A program made the position numbers and the translations under genes. Of a stretch of 64,000 bases of DNA, positions 1 through 13,989 are shown piece by piece. The notes beneath the pieces are model-generated. The model had not been told where the DNA came from and searched no databases. It was given only the letters and a program-made list of their open reading frames with translations. Source of the DNA: Rotaria macrura (taxonomy: Eukaryota; Rotifera; Eurotatoria; Philodinida; Philodinidae); NCBI GenBank assembly GCA_900239685.1, contig OENT01000262.1, positions 83,968-147,967 of the forward strand, given 5' to 3'. Positions within the stretch are counted from its first letter, which is position 1. Every line of letters starts with the position of its first letter.

Positions 1-108
1 TTGATGTTGCCACTGCAACCATAGAGACACTCATACCGGTGCCCATATTTACGTGTATTTACCAACACATGCTCACAACCCCCACACCTTAACACTAATG
101 AAAACCTG
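1..108 (-). CDS. possible Cys-rich exon running off the left edge
   Basis: Read leftwards, the minus strand is open for about 35 codons from an acceptor-like CAACTCAG at about 116-109 to the edge of the window. The peptide is Cys-rich, with motifs such as RCGGC and YECLYGC, which looks like a zinc-binding segment, perhaps of the FLYWCH or transposon type. No start or stop is visible and only one splice site can be proposed. It could equally be a chance open frame in decayed transposon sequence. No function is assigned. Confidence 0.25.
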
Positions 109-2162
109 AGTTGGTTTGAGAAAATAAGACACCCATTTAAATTGATAAAATATTCTATTTGTTAATTGAAGTTCGTTATAAAACAAGGTAGAGAACCTCT
201 TCCCATAATGTATGTCTTACTGAATATAACTGATTGAAAAGTCGCGCAGTAACGATTCTTTACTCATAGTTATTTTTAACACTTGAATGAAAAGCGAAAC
301 ATTCCTAATAAAAAGGGAAAGTGTGCTCTTCAACTTCATGTTCTTTCCATTGATGTTATCGAAACAAATGCGCCATGACTAGTTAATTTATTTCAAATAA
401 ACTGTAACCCCTCGTATTCATTTTCTTGCTGTCCTCGTAGCAGTCCTATGCTTCGTATATTTTTCGAAAAAACGATGACTCGATGGAGAAGAATGATATA
501 TTCTTTTTAAAAAATGCTTTGGATTTTATGCAAATTTTGTCTATAGCATCTATAATGTTGTCCATTGATGGCACTGGTAATAGAAAAAGTAAAACAATTT
601 GGAAAAGTTTTCTAAAGTAACAGAATAACTGATTTTGATTCAACGGAAACGAAAACATAACTCTCGTCGACAACAACAGAAGCGACAAAAAACTACAACC
701 GAATCTTCATTCAGTTTCAAGGGAGAATATTGTTTTGTTGTATTAACATACATGTTCATAGTTCGATTTTATATTTTAGTGTGTCGGATAATATAAAAGT
801 GCAGAGATTATATTGAGTTTGCATTGTGTAAACAAAACAATCAGTTTATTTTGCTCATATTTATGTAGACACATGGGTATACGTAGAACAGTTGTCAATA
901 AATGGAACACAACTTAACTTTTTCTATTTCTTTGAAGAACCTTTGATATCTCGTTATTTTACACAGTCTGGAGACACATTTTTTTTGTTTTGTGCATTTA
1001 ATACATCTATAGAAATTTCACGTAAAACCCGCGATGCTGCGAGGAATAGCTCGAGATCTCCAAAGACTTTTTGTGTAGAAAATCAATTTCCTGTATACTT
1101 CCTATATAGTTGACGAAAATCATATATAAATAGTGCTTCCCAATTCCGATATATTTCGATAGAACGACGCTGTGAGGCCAATCTTCTTCTTAGACATTTA
1201 ATTCGAAAGATATTCTTGGCCAGTTTCAATTTACCAATTTTAACGGAAAAATCTGAAAATCACTCCGAAATCGAAGGTAATCGAGTACTCATTATATGAA
1301 AGAATCAAATGCCGCTATTCTATGCAATTACTAGATCATGCGATATTGAAATAGAAATCATTTATTTCAGTGATTTCATATTATCATTGTTTTTCTATCA
1401 GATGCAGATACAGATACAATCCGATCGGCACCATTGCAGTTCTCCCTGCATAAATGTTTCGCTTTTTCTAATTCTTTTGTTTTCTTTAAATGAATTCTGT
1501 CGAGTATTCGAACTTTTTTACGAAATGCTACGATATGTTACGATATTGTGGACGTGCGTATAATTATGAGAACACTGGTAAAAGCGACTGTCCAATTTTT
1601 TCAATCTTAAAATAGACAGATATTTTGCCAGATGCGACAATTTTTAGTTTCAGCGAGATCCCTGCCCATTGAAGATAATAGACATGAAGAAGAAAATTGC
1701 TTGATTCAACATCGGAAGGTACTTTCATCATTCAATCTCGGAACAAGAATCAAATGGAAGTGTTTCATTGAAAGCAAATTCTCCGATAACGATTATCTCC
1801 TAGATTGTCACACGCGATGATCCCTAAATTGTGGTTAGATGAAAGAGAATATAACTACAGTAGAGTGAATCTTTGGCGCAGAATTACTTGAATATGCAAC
1901 GAAAACTTTTCTCTTCCATTGAAATCAAATTAAGGAACAGTGGTAATCTCGGTTGGCCGTCAAAAGGTCGAAAGGAAAAATGTCGAATAATCAAAGGGGA
2001 AAAATATCGAAAACAAAATATTGTCGTGGAAAATGATCGAAAAGAGTGTTTTCGAAAATTGTGACTTGAGAGAAGTATGCTTTATTGTGTACGTTATTAC
2101 TAACATGTGATAATCGACATAAAGCATAAAGAAAAATATAAAGAAGAGAAAATAATAAAATG
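109..2162. other. non-coding AT-rich stretch
   Basis: Only short open frames with no recognisable domain or coding-like composition. Around 1960-2060 there is a purine-rich tract with repeated TCGAAA/GTCGAA words, mirrored in reverse complement at 2540-2700 (see the broken ORF at 2163). Confidence 0.4.
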
Positions 2163-2362
2163 CTATTTTTTTCGTTTTGCTACTGTATGTGATAAGCCAT
2201 CCAAGTACTCCATAGCACTTATAACGCCATCATAATATCGTTGACCAAGATTATCAATACGACGTTGAATTGCGATTGTTTTCCTTTCTGTGAATTAATA
2301 AATGAAATAGGTGGTGACTCTGATTGAGTTTCATCTTCTGAAGATGCGACAGCTGTAGCCAT
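2163..2362 (-). pseudogene. broken small ORF between imperfect inverted arrays
   Basis: An ATG at 2362 opens a frame that begins MATAVASSEDETQSESPP and stops after about 49 codons. Around 2270 the coding-like signal shifts to another frame, with the words RRIDNLGQRYYDGV and AMEYLDGL, and ends in KRKK and a stop at 2165-2163. The two halves overlap without a usable intron, so the simplest reading is one small gene or transposon protein with a frameshift. It lies between a purine-rich TCGAAA tract (about 1960-2060) and its reverse-complement-like counterpart (about 2540-2700), suggesting a degenerate mobile element. The protein is not recognised. Confidence 0.3.
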
Positions 2363-4292
2363 AATGGTAGAATTTTAGCTATGTATTTACTCTTTTGTAG
2401 GGATTGTTTACCTAATTTATATCAAATATTAGTCATCATCATCACTGTTACAAGAGGTCCAAAATCAAGACTAGTAGAATTATGAGAAAAAAACATGAAT
2501 TATCCATATTTAGAGGGCATCATTTACTGTAGACATCGCTATTTCGTTTATTTCGAATTTTGACATTTTTTGTGGCAAGATGTACTTTTCGACTTTTTTC
2601 TCTTTCTATATTTTTTTCGACATTTTTCCCCGTTTCACAATTTTTTTCGGCATTATTCCGTTTCGATATTTTTCCTTTCGACATTTCTACGGCACACCGT
2701 AATCTCAAAGCGTTATTCTTTCGTGAGGCTACCTGGTCATCGCTGGTGTAATCTGGATCTTCGTGTAAATTTAGCGGTATCAATCTTAGCTTACATTATC
2801 TTTATTCTTCACAAAGAGTGATGCTTGTGCCGGCGACATCGAAGATCAAGATTAACACTACAAAATATTATTGTAATTGAAAAACAATTTCTCAAGTTTT
2901 TGTAGAATTCTTTCGTTATTTGTTACACAAGTAACAAATTGGAAATGACAGTGTGCAATAGTTGAAAATACGATTGAAAAACGAAGGATTTACTGATATT
3001 GGTAAGTATATCAGCTTTTCTAATAATACTCGGAACAAATACTCATTTGACTCTATAAATACATCAGATTCCAGAGAGAGAAGACTTGTTCAATGAAATA
3101 TGAAAATAGTCAGAGTATACTGAAATGAGACGATCGTAGTCGGTTAAGTACTCAATTTTGATCGAGAAAGACTTAATTCACATAGGTTGAGGATTGTCTA
3201 CATAATACATTCTTATTCTCACGGTTCGTTCTTCATGGAAATTTCCTCAATGGACTTTCGCGATGAGATTGAAGAAAAGATTGCTTCAGCTTGTACACAT
3301 TTTAATACATGCAATACCTTCACTTAGCCATTGGTTATATATCGATTTTCATTTGTAAGTTGCAAAAAGCCGACTGCTGACAGTCAACAAATAAATCACT
3401 CTTCCTAGGAACATGCCAATTTTGTCATGCTCAAGAATCAAACGTGTTCTACTCGGTCCTACACAGTTATATTGACTCCTATTCAATATTTTTCTGGTTT
3501 CAACGTGTCTGAAATTTACGAAAAGCAAAGCATCAAGGTACATCTCAAATGCAGCATTTCTTGTGCTCAAACGCAGTTTAGAAACAAACATCGACTAAAC
3601 TCGCTTGAACATGATCTGTAACCAAAACCATGTAGAAGTCTTGGGGAAATGTAATAATTGCCTTCAGGTGTAATGGGACCCATGGTTTTTGAACGCGTTT
3701 GGACACATAAAAATGTTGCATCTGAGCTGTGTCTACTTTAGGTTTCTTGTTTACATGAGCTTGCAAGAAAGAAAAATAGAACGAAAATGTATGTGTCCTC
3801 GAGTTTTCGTTGAACTTTTTCGGGTGTGTCGTCCGATGCATGACAAAACAGTCAATATTCATCTCATAGCATAAGAAGATGATGGAAGGTCTTCACTGGG
3901 CTCTGTCAAATCAAAAAAAGAAATCAACGACATATCTTTGCCATATTGATCAAGTTTGGAGAGAAACTAAAGATGAAAGTGTAATTGTTTTTTCTTTTCG
4001 AATGATTATAGATGCGTATCTTGTTTTCATGAGGAAAATGACTATTTCATCAGAGTGTGACTGTGTCATTACTTCCTCTCCTCTTCACTTTGTCACTAAA
4101 TTCATCTTGAGTGTTTAAATGCGTAGGACTCTGATGAATAACTGTTGGAAATTATTTAACTGGCTTCGTTTGACTTGTGTGATTTATAATATATTACGCA
4201 TTCGTATGCTCGTATGTATTTAAGAGTCGTGAATTGTGATATTTTTATTTTATTTTCGCAAAACGATCCACACATTTGAAAAGCACTTCACG
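2363..4292. other. non-coding stretch with pyrimidine-rich TTTCGACATTTTT array
   Basis: Positions 2540-2700 hold repeated TTTCGACATTTTT-like words on the plus strand. The rest (2820-4290) has overlapping open frames on both strands around 3350-4120 without recognisable domains, possibly an old gene or transposon remnant. Confidence 0.35.
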
Positions 4293-4595
4293 ATGTCAAC
4301 AGCACAATGGTTATGTAATGGTTGTGGTCGAGCCAACGCTCGCATTCGGTATCAGTGTGAACAATGTACCGGCTACCTCACCTATGATTTATGTGATCGA
4401 TGCATTGTGAGAGCTCAAGCGCTTCATCCGAATCATTCATTCAGATTAATACCACAAGCTTTAGTCAGTACACCCTTCACCTTTCCGACTTGGCCATATT
4501 ATAATCCATGGGGGATGATGATGTATCCTCAATCGATGTGGTCACCATATGCTCAGTTTAGAATGCCAACAATGAAAATAACCTACGAATATTGA
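4293..4595 (+). CDS. small ZZ-type zinc-finger protein
   Basis: One exon of 100 residues. The first ATG in a good context is at 4293; an in-frame ATG 57 nt upstream would add an unlikely hydrophobic leader. Residues 6-50 form a ZZ-type zinc finger: CNGC, then RYQCEQC, YDLCDRC and a terminal H-x3-H (HPNHSF), the spacing of cross-brace ZZ fingers that bind two Zn ions and usually recognise protein N-termini or histone tails. The rest is Pro, Tyr, Trp and Met-rich (repeats of PW, YN and MM) and looks disordered. There is no second domain, unlike large ZZ proteins such as p62 or HERC2. An AATAAA follows at 4648, about 53 nt after the stop. It could be a stand-alone adaptor; its partner is unknown. 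Confidence 0.75.
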   Translation: MSTAQWLCNGCGRANARIRYQCEQCTGYLTYDLCDRCIVRAQALHPNHSFRLIPQALVSTPFTFPTWPYYNPWGMMMYPQSMWSPYAQFRMPTMKITYEY

Positions 4596-4647
4596 CCTTA
4601 ACAAATTTAAAACTTTCTTTCCAACATTAACTCATTTTACTCCTTTC

Positions 4648-4653
4648 AATAAA
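4648..4653 (+). terminator. polyadenylation signal AATAAA
   Basis: Canonical AATAAA about 53 nt after the stop codon of the ZZ-finger gene. Confidence 0.5.
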
Positions 4654-5614
4654 CACGAGTAGATGAGTCTCAACGAAAGTCGACACGTTTGAAGTTCATA
4701 GCTAATTTTTTGAAATATGATATAACATTCAATAAAAATTAGTTTTTTTCTCCATCCATTTACATCGAAAAACAACTATTCGATCTATTATTGACAAAAG
4801 AAGCGAGCGCATATTGAACTGCATCAAAGTAATAATGGCTGAGTTTTCTTTCGCTGCACACGAATCATCGTGTGCATATAATAGAGATTTTTTCATTGCG
4901 TATAAATCGTGGACGGTGGATTATTTGAAGTAAAATCTAATGTGAATGACGAGTGAACTATCCATAGTCACATCAACTGTGAGATATGTTTGCAAGAAAT
5001 TGCACAAGATTATTATTTTTTCTTTTAAAATCTTCAATTTATAGAGACAGGATACGAATTTGGTTATTTATAAGAGAAAAATAACAACTAGGACAGCTTA
5101 GACATGTAAAAAATTCAAATTCAAATCCAAACTGCTTGCTTTTGTTTTCGAACATGATCTTATAATTATTTCAATTTCATTTAAATGATGTTTAATAATT
5201 AAATCAAAATAGGATTCAAACGTTTTCTTGGAAATTTATGAGCAAAACTTTGATTCGGTTAATAGAAGTATTTATTACTTTATTATGTATACAAATGACA
5301 AAATTAAAAGCAACTGAATAGCAAAAAATATTTTGTAACATCAATCAACTTACAGTATAATACCAAATATGCTAGAGAAGACAATTGTTTGGACATGAAA
5401 ATCAAAATGAAAGAAAACCTTGTAAGATCACCGTTGTAAAATATTATGAACAGTTAAGGAACAGTTTATTCATATTTATTCACTAATTCATAATTGTTGA
5501 AAGAAAGGAAAACAGATGTTTTTGTAACTTCTAGTTGTCATATCAAGTCTTTGCTCTTATGTGACCATGAGATGACTATTTGCTTAGTGTCACCAATAAA
5601 ACAATGATTCAAAT
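4654..5614. other. non-coding AT-rich stretch
   Basis: No open frame with coding character and no clear repeat was seen on either strand. Confidence 0.4.
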
Positions 5615-6311
5615 CAGAGATGGACAGGGCAACTAAAACGTCACCTGACTACCGACTCCATATCTCGCCTATCAAATATCTGTTATAAGACCCACCTTTT
5701 TACAGTTAATTTTCATGATTACTATTTCATTTTATGATATCATAAAACATATGAATTAAATAAATATATCTAGATAGTTTCATTGTAGAACACTAATAAT
5801 GTACGGACACACACATATGGTAGGTGTACTTATCAAATATGTATTCAATTGAATATATCTTTTGTGTACGACAGGTGAAACAAATCGCATTTCCCTCGGA
5901 ATAACATGAATAGTAATTCGGCCGTAATGTTCTATAGGATACGATAATATTGGGACGTCTTTAATGCCCAGAGCAACGATTATGGACTTCGTATACGACT
6001 TTAAAAGACTGTTTAAGGTCATATTTTATCGCAATACATGGATCAGTATTACGAGCGTATGTGGTCGTGGCACGATGCGGTACGATCGTTTTCGGAGATA
6101 TATGGAACAAAACAGGTGTCCTATAGGTATTGCGTACATGAAAATCCGAAAACGATCGTATTTCTCCCCATACAATCGTTTACGACCTTGTCTGTTTGAC
6201 TTGGAGTGAAATAAAGCTGTGTATCACTACCGCTCCACGATATAAAACTTCAGTCCTAGTTTTTCCATCCGCGGGGTGCGTTTGTGTCACATTGGAACTC
6301 GACCATCTCTG
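5615..6311. mobile_element. candidate hAT-type MITE (697 bp)
   Basis: The ends are inverted: the left starts CAGAGATGGACAGGG and the right end, reverse-complemented, starts CAGAGATGGTCGAG. The first nine bases are identical, and CAGA..TGG is typical of hAT termini. Flanking 8-mers (ATTCAAAT and ATCTAAGT) match at 5 of 8 positions, a weak decayed target duplication. Inside is a perfect 16-bp inverted repeat (6081-6096 against 6145-6160). No transposase is encoded. Confidence 0.4.
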
Positions 6312-9300
6312 ATCTAAGTATCGCTTTAAAATAAGCTGAAAACCTCAATCTTCATAGCGTGATATATATATATATATAATATTGATCTGTTGACTAGCAA
6401 AGGTTGCATGACATCAGTTTTTATTTACTAGTATTCACTAAAAAAACAATTTGAATTTTATCCTATTTACATTAGTGATTATCACTATGAACAAAATCAG
6501 ACACGAATAAACTGCTTGTATGATGCCCCATTTTTGTTCAGCTTTTTGAAAATCTTGACATAATTAACTTTTATTTCAGTTGAATTTTATCCTAATAAAG
6601 ATGGAAATTTCGAGTTCTTGCTTTCATTTATTTAATTAAATAATTAAGTTCGTATGAAAAATCGTTTTCATCGTCGAACACAACGAAAGACGTGTGATTG
6701 TGACAGTAATTCTACAAAGACTGATGATAATTGTAAGTTCTAATATGAGCTAAAACTCAAACAAATCAACCAAAGAAAAAATGATTCGAATGTAAAAAGA
6801 CAATATGTATTGAGTTCAATACGATTATTGATCATGGTTAGAAAATCAATGTATTTCACTCAGATGCAAAGAATGAGAAAATATTAGGTGATTATCGGGT
6901 TGAATCAGAGAATCATGAACATAGATGATGAATGTGTTATATTCTAGTTCGAATTAGTGTTAATCTATAGTGTCATCATATCATCATAAAATACTCTTGA
7001 GATGACAGAGATGCGTTGAATATATATGTGAGCATCTTCCATTTCGATACAAACAAAAAGTTGGACCAATTATCGAATTGTCAAGTCGCTTTTCGGTTAA
7101 TCCTATCGCCAAGTCGACTTATTTCGGCGAGTGATGACAAATCTGCTTATGATTGGTTTTGCAATCTACTCTTGTCGAATGAGAAGTAACTTAGTTTTAT
7201 GAACGAGTAATTATACTTCTCGCTGACAACATCAACAATTATATTTGCAGCTGAACATCCCTTCATAGATCATAGATCGCTTATATACATTCTATACTTC
7301 ACAAAGTGTAAGCAGAACAAACGTAATATTACAGAAATATTCTAACTTCTTAGAGGCTGTCATCGATGATGTGCTCGAAAGCAATAATATTTCTATTAAT
7401 TTATATCTTTGAGGCGTTGTTCGTCCTGACTCAGACTTTATGACGCATTCTTATTGAAAAGAAAATCTCTTGACTAAAGTGCAAGTCGATGTTCGATCCT
7501 TGAGAATTTCAAGGATTCAATGTTCAAAATCTGACGATCGACAGCAGCTCTCTTTACTCTAACAGAGAATATCGAAAAACTAAAAATCCGAAGAAGAATC
7601 CATGATTTCTAATAATCACCGATCGAATAGAATCAGTATTAAACGAAAAGTGATTTGACAGTTGAAATTCTTTGCTCACTGGAGTTCAGTTTAATAATAA
7701 AAGAACATTTTATTTGATTAAGAAATGTCATAATCAGATAGTCAAGATATACAATTTAATACAATCCGTCTACCTAATTAGTAATGCTGTTTGATTGTTT
7801 TTTAAAGTCAAAATATTAATTTTTACATGAATAAAAAATCAAACGATAAAAGCAAATGTAGTGTCTTTATTATTTTTAGATCAACAGTTTAGATTTCATG
7901 GTCAAAAAGAAAGACGTATCAAGATTTTTCTCTCTTTTGTTCTATTATCACGGCAAGTGCAGCAATTAAATTTTGATTTGATGACGTTCTATTTCATCAA
8001 GTATCTATCGAACTCTGTCTTCGGAAATAAAGGAAATGACGCATTCTGTAGAAATCGAACAGTATGCAATTCTTCACATTGGGTAATTCTATTTCTTCTT
8101 GATGAGTCGTTGTCTGATTATTGATTCATGATGACTGATTGTTCAACGAAGCACACACATCAGGATGATGTGGAAACATTATTTTACCATATGTCATTAT
8201 TCAAATAACAATTATTGCATGTGTTAATTTGTGCCCAGAATGATTTATATCGATCAAAGATCAGCGTCTTCCTTTTCAAGACGTGGTGTTAGCTTGGCTG
8301 GCATCAATTATTTGTTTCTTTTCTTCGCTATTGACCTTGATTTAACAAAAACACATCTGCTTTTTATTCTCTATAAATTATTAATGGTACTTGCAAGTCA
8401 CAATGTAAATCGATATTCGTAATCTTAATGACTCACATCTTTTTATGCTTCGTTCAGAGAGAAAACTTCGACACTTCCGCCATGAAATTATTCTCAAAAT
8501 CCAACAGAATCTTTGAACTTCTTCAAGATTATATTCGATCATGAATCCATTGTTACAGCTCCTATTAAACATTTGTTCATAATTAGTGTGCCGAAAACTA
8601 AAAACAAAATCAATGTGTCGGTCAATTCAAAAATGATCTTGTCTTGGATACGTTGGTTTTCCCGCTAGATGATTTGAACATATTGTTTGTATTGTTTTGA
8701 TAAGCTTGTATTTATGCGACACTGGTGAGAATATTGTGGCCGACGGGTTGGGTACACTTATACTTGAGAATGATCCGATGACAGATACGAATAAATTTAT
8801 TTCAATGTTAAAAATTGATCGGCTTATCTTTAAAATATAATGTCATGTGACTATGGCTTTTTTTAATCAATGTTCTTTAATTTAAAAAAGCAATTGAAAA
8901 ATCTTTAGTCAGTCTAAATAAATGCTTGAAATTCGAAGATAATAGTCAAGTTTTGTTCCAACACATACATGTGCACTTCTTTGTCAATAATTTTGACAGC
9001 TGAAAACAACATTACTATTTCATTCTTATTCGATAAATTTAAAGCAAACGAGGAACATAAGATTCTAAATTCAGATGACAAGCACCATACGGATGCGAAA
9101 TCTTTGGCGTGGGTTGCAAATCACTCTAACAATAACAATGCAAAGCGGCGATACTAAAAAGTGATCGTCAATAAAATGAATTTTGACTTCTTTGCTGTTC
9201 AATGGTGAACAATGCCATTAATAAAATGAATTTGAACATTAGGCTCTAAATAGAAGAAGTCATGCTACGAATAAAATACTGGTTATTGCAATGGTTTCTT

Positions 9301-12300
9301 TAATTAAAGATATAATTCGGTTTGTTCGATAGAGAACACAATCGATATTAACGATTACACACTATAAATGTTAAATAAGTAATAGAAAAGAAACTTAAGT
9401 CGACTCTTTTTTTATTGACGATAATTTTTTTCTGTCAACAAGATAAACAAAAACAAGTGAGTCGATTTAAAAATAATTGCAAAAATAATATGAATGCTGC
9501 ATTCGATTAATCGATTTCAAGTCAAATGTAAACACTTGCAGCCATCTGACTTTTAATCAGGCATACCAGACGTAAATGAATGTCTTGCCTAAGCTTCATC
9601 CTATTTACCAGTTGGAAGCTCAATATCAATATTTTCTGTATGTCATTTCCAGGAATTCTGTCTTGTCGTTTAAATTAGATGATGACATGTTTTTCTCCAT
9701 AACTCAAAACAGAAGTCGGATGGAGGAATGCGTATTAGGATTTGATTCATAACTATTGAAAAATGACAAGTTGGATTAAATGTCATGTATGAGAAGCATT
9801 TCAAAATTCGAATGTTGATTTGAAATCATGGCGCAGTTCTTATGTATTCACCATTTAGCAATCGAAACAAAACTTCTTCATTCAAAGAGTAGTTTTGCAA
9901 AAACTTATGTAACCGAATATTTCGTTAATAAACTAGATCTGTTTCCTCGGGCAGGTAGAAATAGATTAACATTATTCATATTTTATATTGAATAGAAAAC
10001 CTTTTTCATTATTAGAGATACGTCAATAAAAATCCAGACTTTAAGGATAATATGTTAGAAAATTACATTTATCATTAATAACAGTTCAATTAGGCAATAG
10101 GGAACGTTTTAAGGAGTAAATTTGGTTCTTCTCGCGTTATTCAGTATGATTGAAATCGATGGAATTAAAAATACATATTTCGCGTCGAACATATTTTCGA
10201 TTAGTTTCACTTATAGACCAGCACCAGTAACATTGATATTAATAAAACTACTAAGAAACCATTTAGATATCACTAATTAGTATAGGAAGACTCATCTAGA
10301 CTTGCCGAATGATCTTCGTATCTGACTCGATTTGTCAATCAAAGTCAGAGTTTGTTCGGTCTCGGCATTGAAATTCGTTGAGTGTATTGGATTTGGTTAG
10401 AGTTCATCATGCCGAATTTCAACTTGTTCAACCGGGGAAATCGCCTTCTGATTATGTGCTAGATTGATCAATCGGTTGCTATTCAGAGAATAACAGACAA
10501 GCCTTATGGCATACTTGAAAGATGACATTCGAAATGCTGCTAGAGATGCATAAGATATGCTTGTCGTTCAATCTCATTCAGCTAAGCAAGTATTTCATAC
10601 ATTCAGAACAGCTATCATGATAACCTAAATTATAAAACACATTGCAACTGCTTGTCGTTTGTATTCGCGTATTAACTAGTGTGTTTTCGAGTTGATGATT
10701 TTCTATCTACCATTTAAATATAGATCGATGATAAAAAACGTGTTCTACAATGTACTCTCTCGATGAAAGAAGTCTTCGTGGATCAGATTTAATTTTGTCG
10801 GCATAAATACATTGCCGAAGAGGAAATATTCGAACAGTTGAAATCTTGTCAAAGTAACTATTCCAAGTGAGAACTTTGTTCGTGCAAAATTTGAAGTTGA
10901 AACTCAGCAGCGAAGATGATCAAAAGATAAATCGCGCAATTGTCGAATACGAACAATATAGAATGGTTGTTCGAAACATATTCGCTTCCATGAATTTACT
11001 GTTAGAAAATGTGTGTAAGTTAAATTTAACATTTGTCTAGCGAATAGAATCCAAGTGGTATTGTGTACGATGATTAGAAGTTATATAAACATCATTTATA
11101 GTGGCAAGAGAAAAAGTCGACATTTTTACGAAAATTTGATCTATGCATCTTAGCTTTTCAAAGATTTGAAAGTAAAAATGATATTTTGTCGAAATCGACA
11201 TTGTGTAATTTTTGTTTTGAGTTATGTAAATTTGTATTTGACATTCGAGCCAATTAAAACGAAAGATTTTCGTAAATAGCTTGGGCAAATGAAGCTGATA
11301 TAAGATCACTGTTTTCAAAATATAACGTTGGATTATTCAATCCAAAACATATAGAATATCGCTACATAATCAACTATTTATCGCTGTAGAAAAATCTACA
11401 AAGTGGAGTTTAGCTCGGTTGAACACAGCACCATGTATATTCATAACATAAAACTTGATTCTAGTCTTAGTAGAACTTTCCATTGAGTGATGAGTTAATG
11501 CTTGTTCAACGATGTCCTTAATCCAACACAAGTCAGTTCGATTAGCTGCGTCACGTGAAACTATAGATCAGTCGAAAAGTAAACGATATGTTATCAATTG
11601 TGTATGGCATAGTAGACGAATCAGGAAATTAGAACGATCCAGGAGCAAATCGATTCAATACTGAGAACGTTTCAAAACGAATCATTAAAGAAACTGATGA
11701 TGATACGTGTAATTTTAAATGATAGTCTTCTAGCCGTTTACCTAGTACTGTGTTTGATATGGATGTAAAAGCGAATCTTTATGTTTCTTATCATCGATGA
11801 TAAGATCTTGAGCATGATTCGGATTTGCAATGGGGAAAAGTTCGATTATTTTCTAATACTGTACAAACAGCGAGATCAATAGATACTCAAAATGAAACGA
11901 GCAATTGAATCCATTCGAAGCATGAACGATTGTTATTTTCATCTTCCCCTTCATAGTTTTTTTGTCCTCCAATTAAAATGAATAAATGTCAAGTTTTATG
12001 CCTTTAAACTATTTACAATAATTCGTTTATAATTGTCAATATATGTGTATGACGATCGAAAGATAAGAGGATCGAATGTGTAGTCTTCTTGGTCGAATTT
12101 CTTTTGATACTCTCGTGCTTATATTATCGCTAAGCTGGATACGACAGAAAAAGAATCGAACAATATTGACCCATAGTTGTCAACTACGTTATCTAAATCA
12201 CGTTGAATTAATATCAAGGGATTTCTCTCTACATCGTCATTTAATAGATTTCATCTAGGAAATCGGTATGATTCGCTATGTCCTTTTCATGTTGAAATCA

Positions 12301-13989
12301 ATTCCTAGTTGCATTTGTTGAGCTTGGCTCTCGCATGCCTTACGAACTTATGTCGACAATGAAAATCATTGATTTATAGAATTACAGTTGAATTCTATTT
12401 CAAGCATTATGATTCTTTATGAAATCTTCACGTGAGAGTAGAAAGGAAACCATTCATTTTTGTTCAGCTATTATCTCTAATTATGATTGAAAGATTCTTC
12501 TTAATGATTAATCGTGACCGTAGAATTAGGTTTTCGAAAATATGAGCAAAATTATTCTCTATGAGATTAATTGTTGAACTGCAAGATGCACACATTCGAT
12601 TGGAGTACGACTATTGAATAACGATTCTGTTCGAGTATTTTCATGACTGTTGTGTGATAGTTGAGGGCCTTCTTTTTCGTTACCATCTATAGTAACATTT
12701 TAAAGTTGACCTATCCATTGACTTTTGAAAAGTTAGGTCAATGTTAAATTTCAAGATAACAGTTTATATGGTTTATAGGATTAATAAAGACTCTATGAGA
12801 AATTCTTTAATGATTCGATTGACGCGTTTTCGCCTCACTCTTTTTACTACTTGAACACGGAAATCGATGCATGACATAGAAATTCAGTGACCGTAATAAA
12901 TATAATGGCATGAAGCATTTTTAATTTGTACTCGTCAACATGCAACAGTAGATCACGATGAATATTTCTCTCGTGATTGATAACCTCTAACAAAGAAACA
13001 ATATTCAATTTCATTAGACAATCGATAAACTTCATAAAACTCAATATTTTTCATGCTGTTTTCAACGTTTATTTGATTATAAACATGCGCATGAGTACAT
13101 GTTTCTCAAGAAATAACTTACACTTACATGATATTAGGAAAATTTATTTGCTATGTTGAAAATGTTGAGATAAGAATAGCTGATAATAAAAATAGCTTCT
13201 CTTTTTTCGAACTCATTCTTCAATTCATATTTCTTATGTTAAAATAAATTTCTCAAGTTGTACTTCGTGTATTGAAGTTAATATTGTCTAGGATACTTTG
13301 AAATTGCAAATTTTCTACCATTCAATTTATGAAAGTTTTTCCTAGTAATCAAAGTCTATAACTGCATGTGATTATATCTATCACACATATCGTTAATGAA
13401 AATATGTCGACACACAACTTATTACAGTCTTTGCATCGAATGTAGTTTAAAGAATTGACTCGGTTTCTTTTAAGGCTTTTGTTTTTATACGTTTCAACTA
13501 CTTGAATAAGTTCTTATAATTTGTTTATTTAAGAACTCAGGAAATGGAAATAGCAATATTTCTAAGAAATCAAAAACAAACTACTTGCGATCACAACATT
13601 GATTGATTTTAATCGGCGATGAAAAAGAGTCTTTTGTCTTCTAAATATTCGAAACATAAAGGAAGTACATATTTACATTTAGTTGACGGACAACAACTGG
13701 TTTATGTAGATTCTATGTTCTATTTCTCTTTAATTTTAGATTTGCTTCTCTTGTTAATAAAGAGAGAAGAAGGACGAATCGATTTTCGTTTGCATAATTG
13801 TTCAATTTCACGTTTTTTTTTATAAAGGTAAACATACAAGTAAGTTTCAAGTGAATTCATATAGTAACAAGTGTAAAAATCTTCAGTTCTAGGTGACAAT
13901 TAAACTACGAATCAATTTTTTTGAGGTCAAACATTTACATGAACAAGAATGAGTAATGAACAATAAAACAGGATAGATCGATATTGATT
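6312..13989. other. 7.7-kb gene-free AT-rich stretch
   Basis: Only short, low-complexity open frames on both strands. A (TA)n microsatellite (about 6362-6378) starts the interval. No exon chain with matching splice phases was found and no RNA gene was recognised by eye. Confidence 0.35.

Noticed and set aside
3349-4118. Several overlapping frames on both strands
   Set aside because: None has a recognisable motif, and frames overlap in both directions; may be a gene remnant but cannot be supported.
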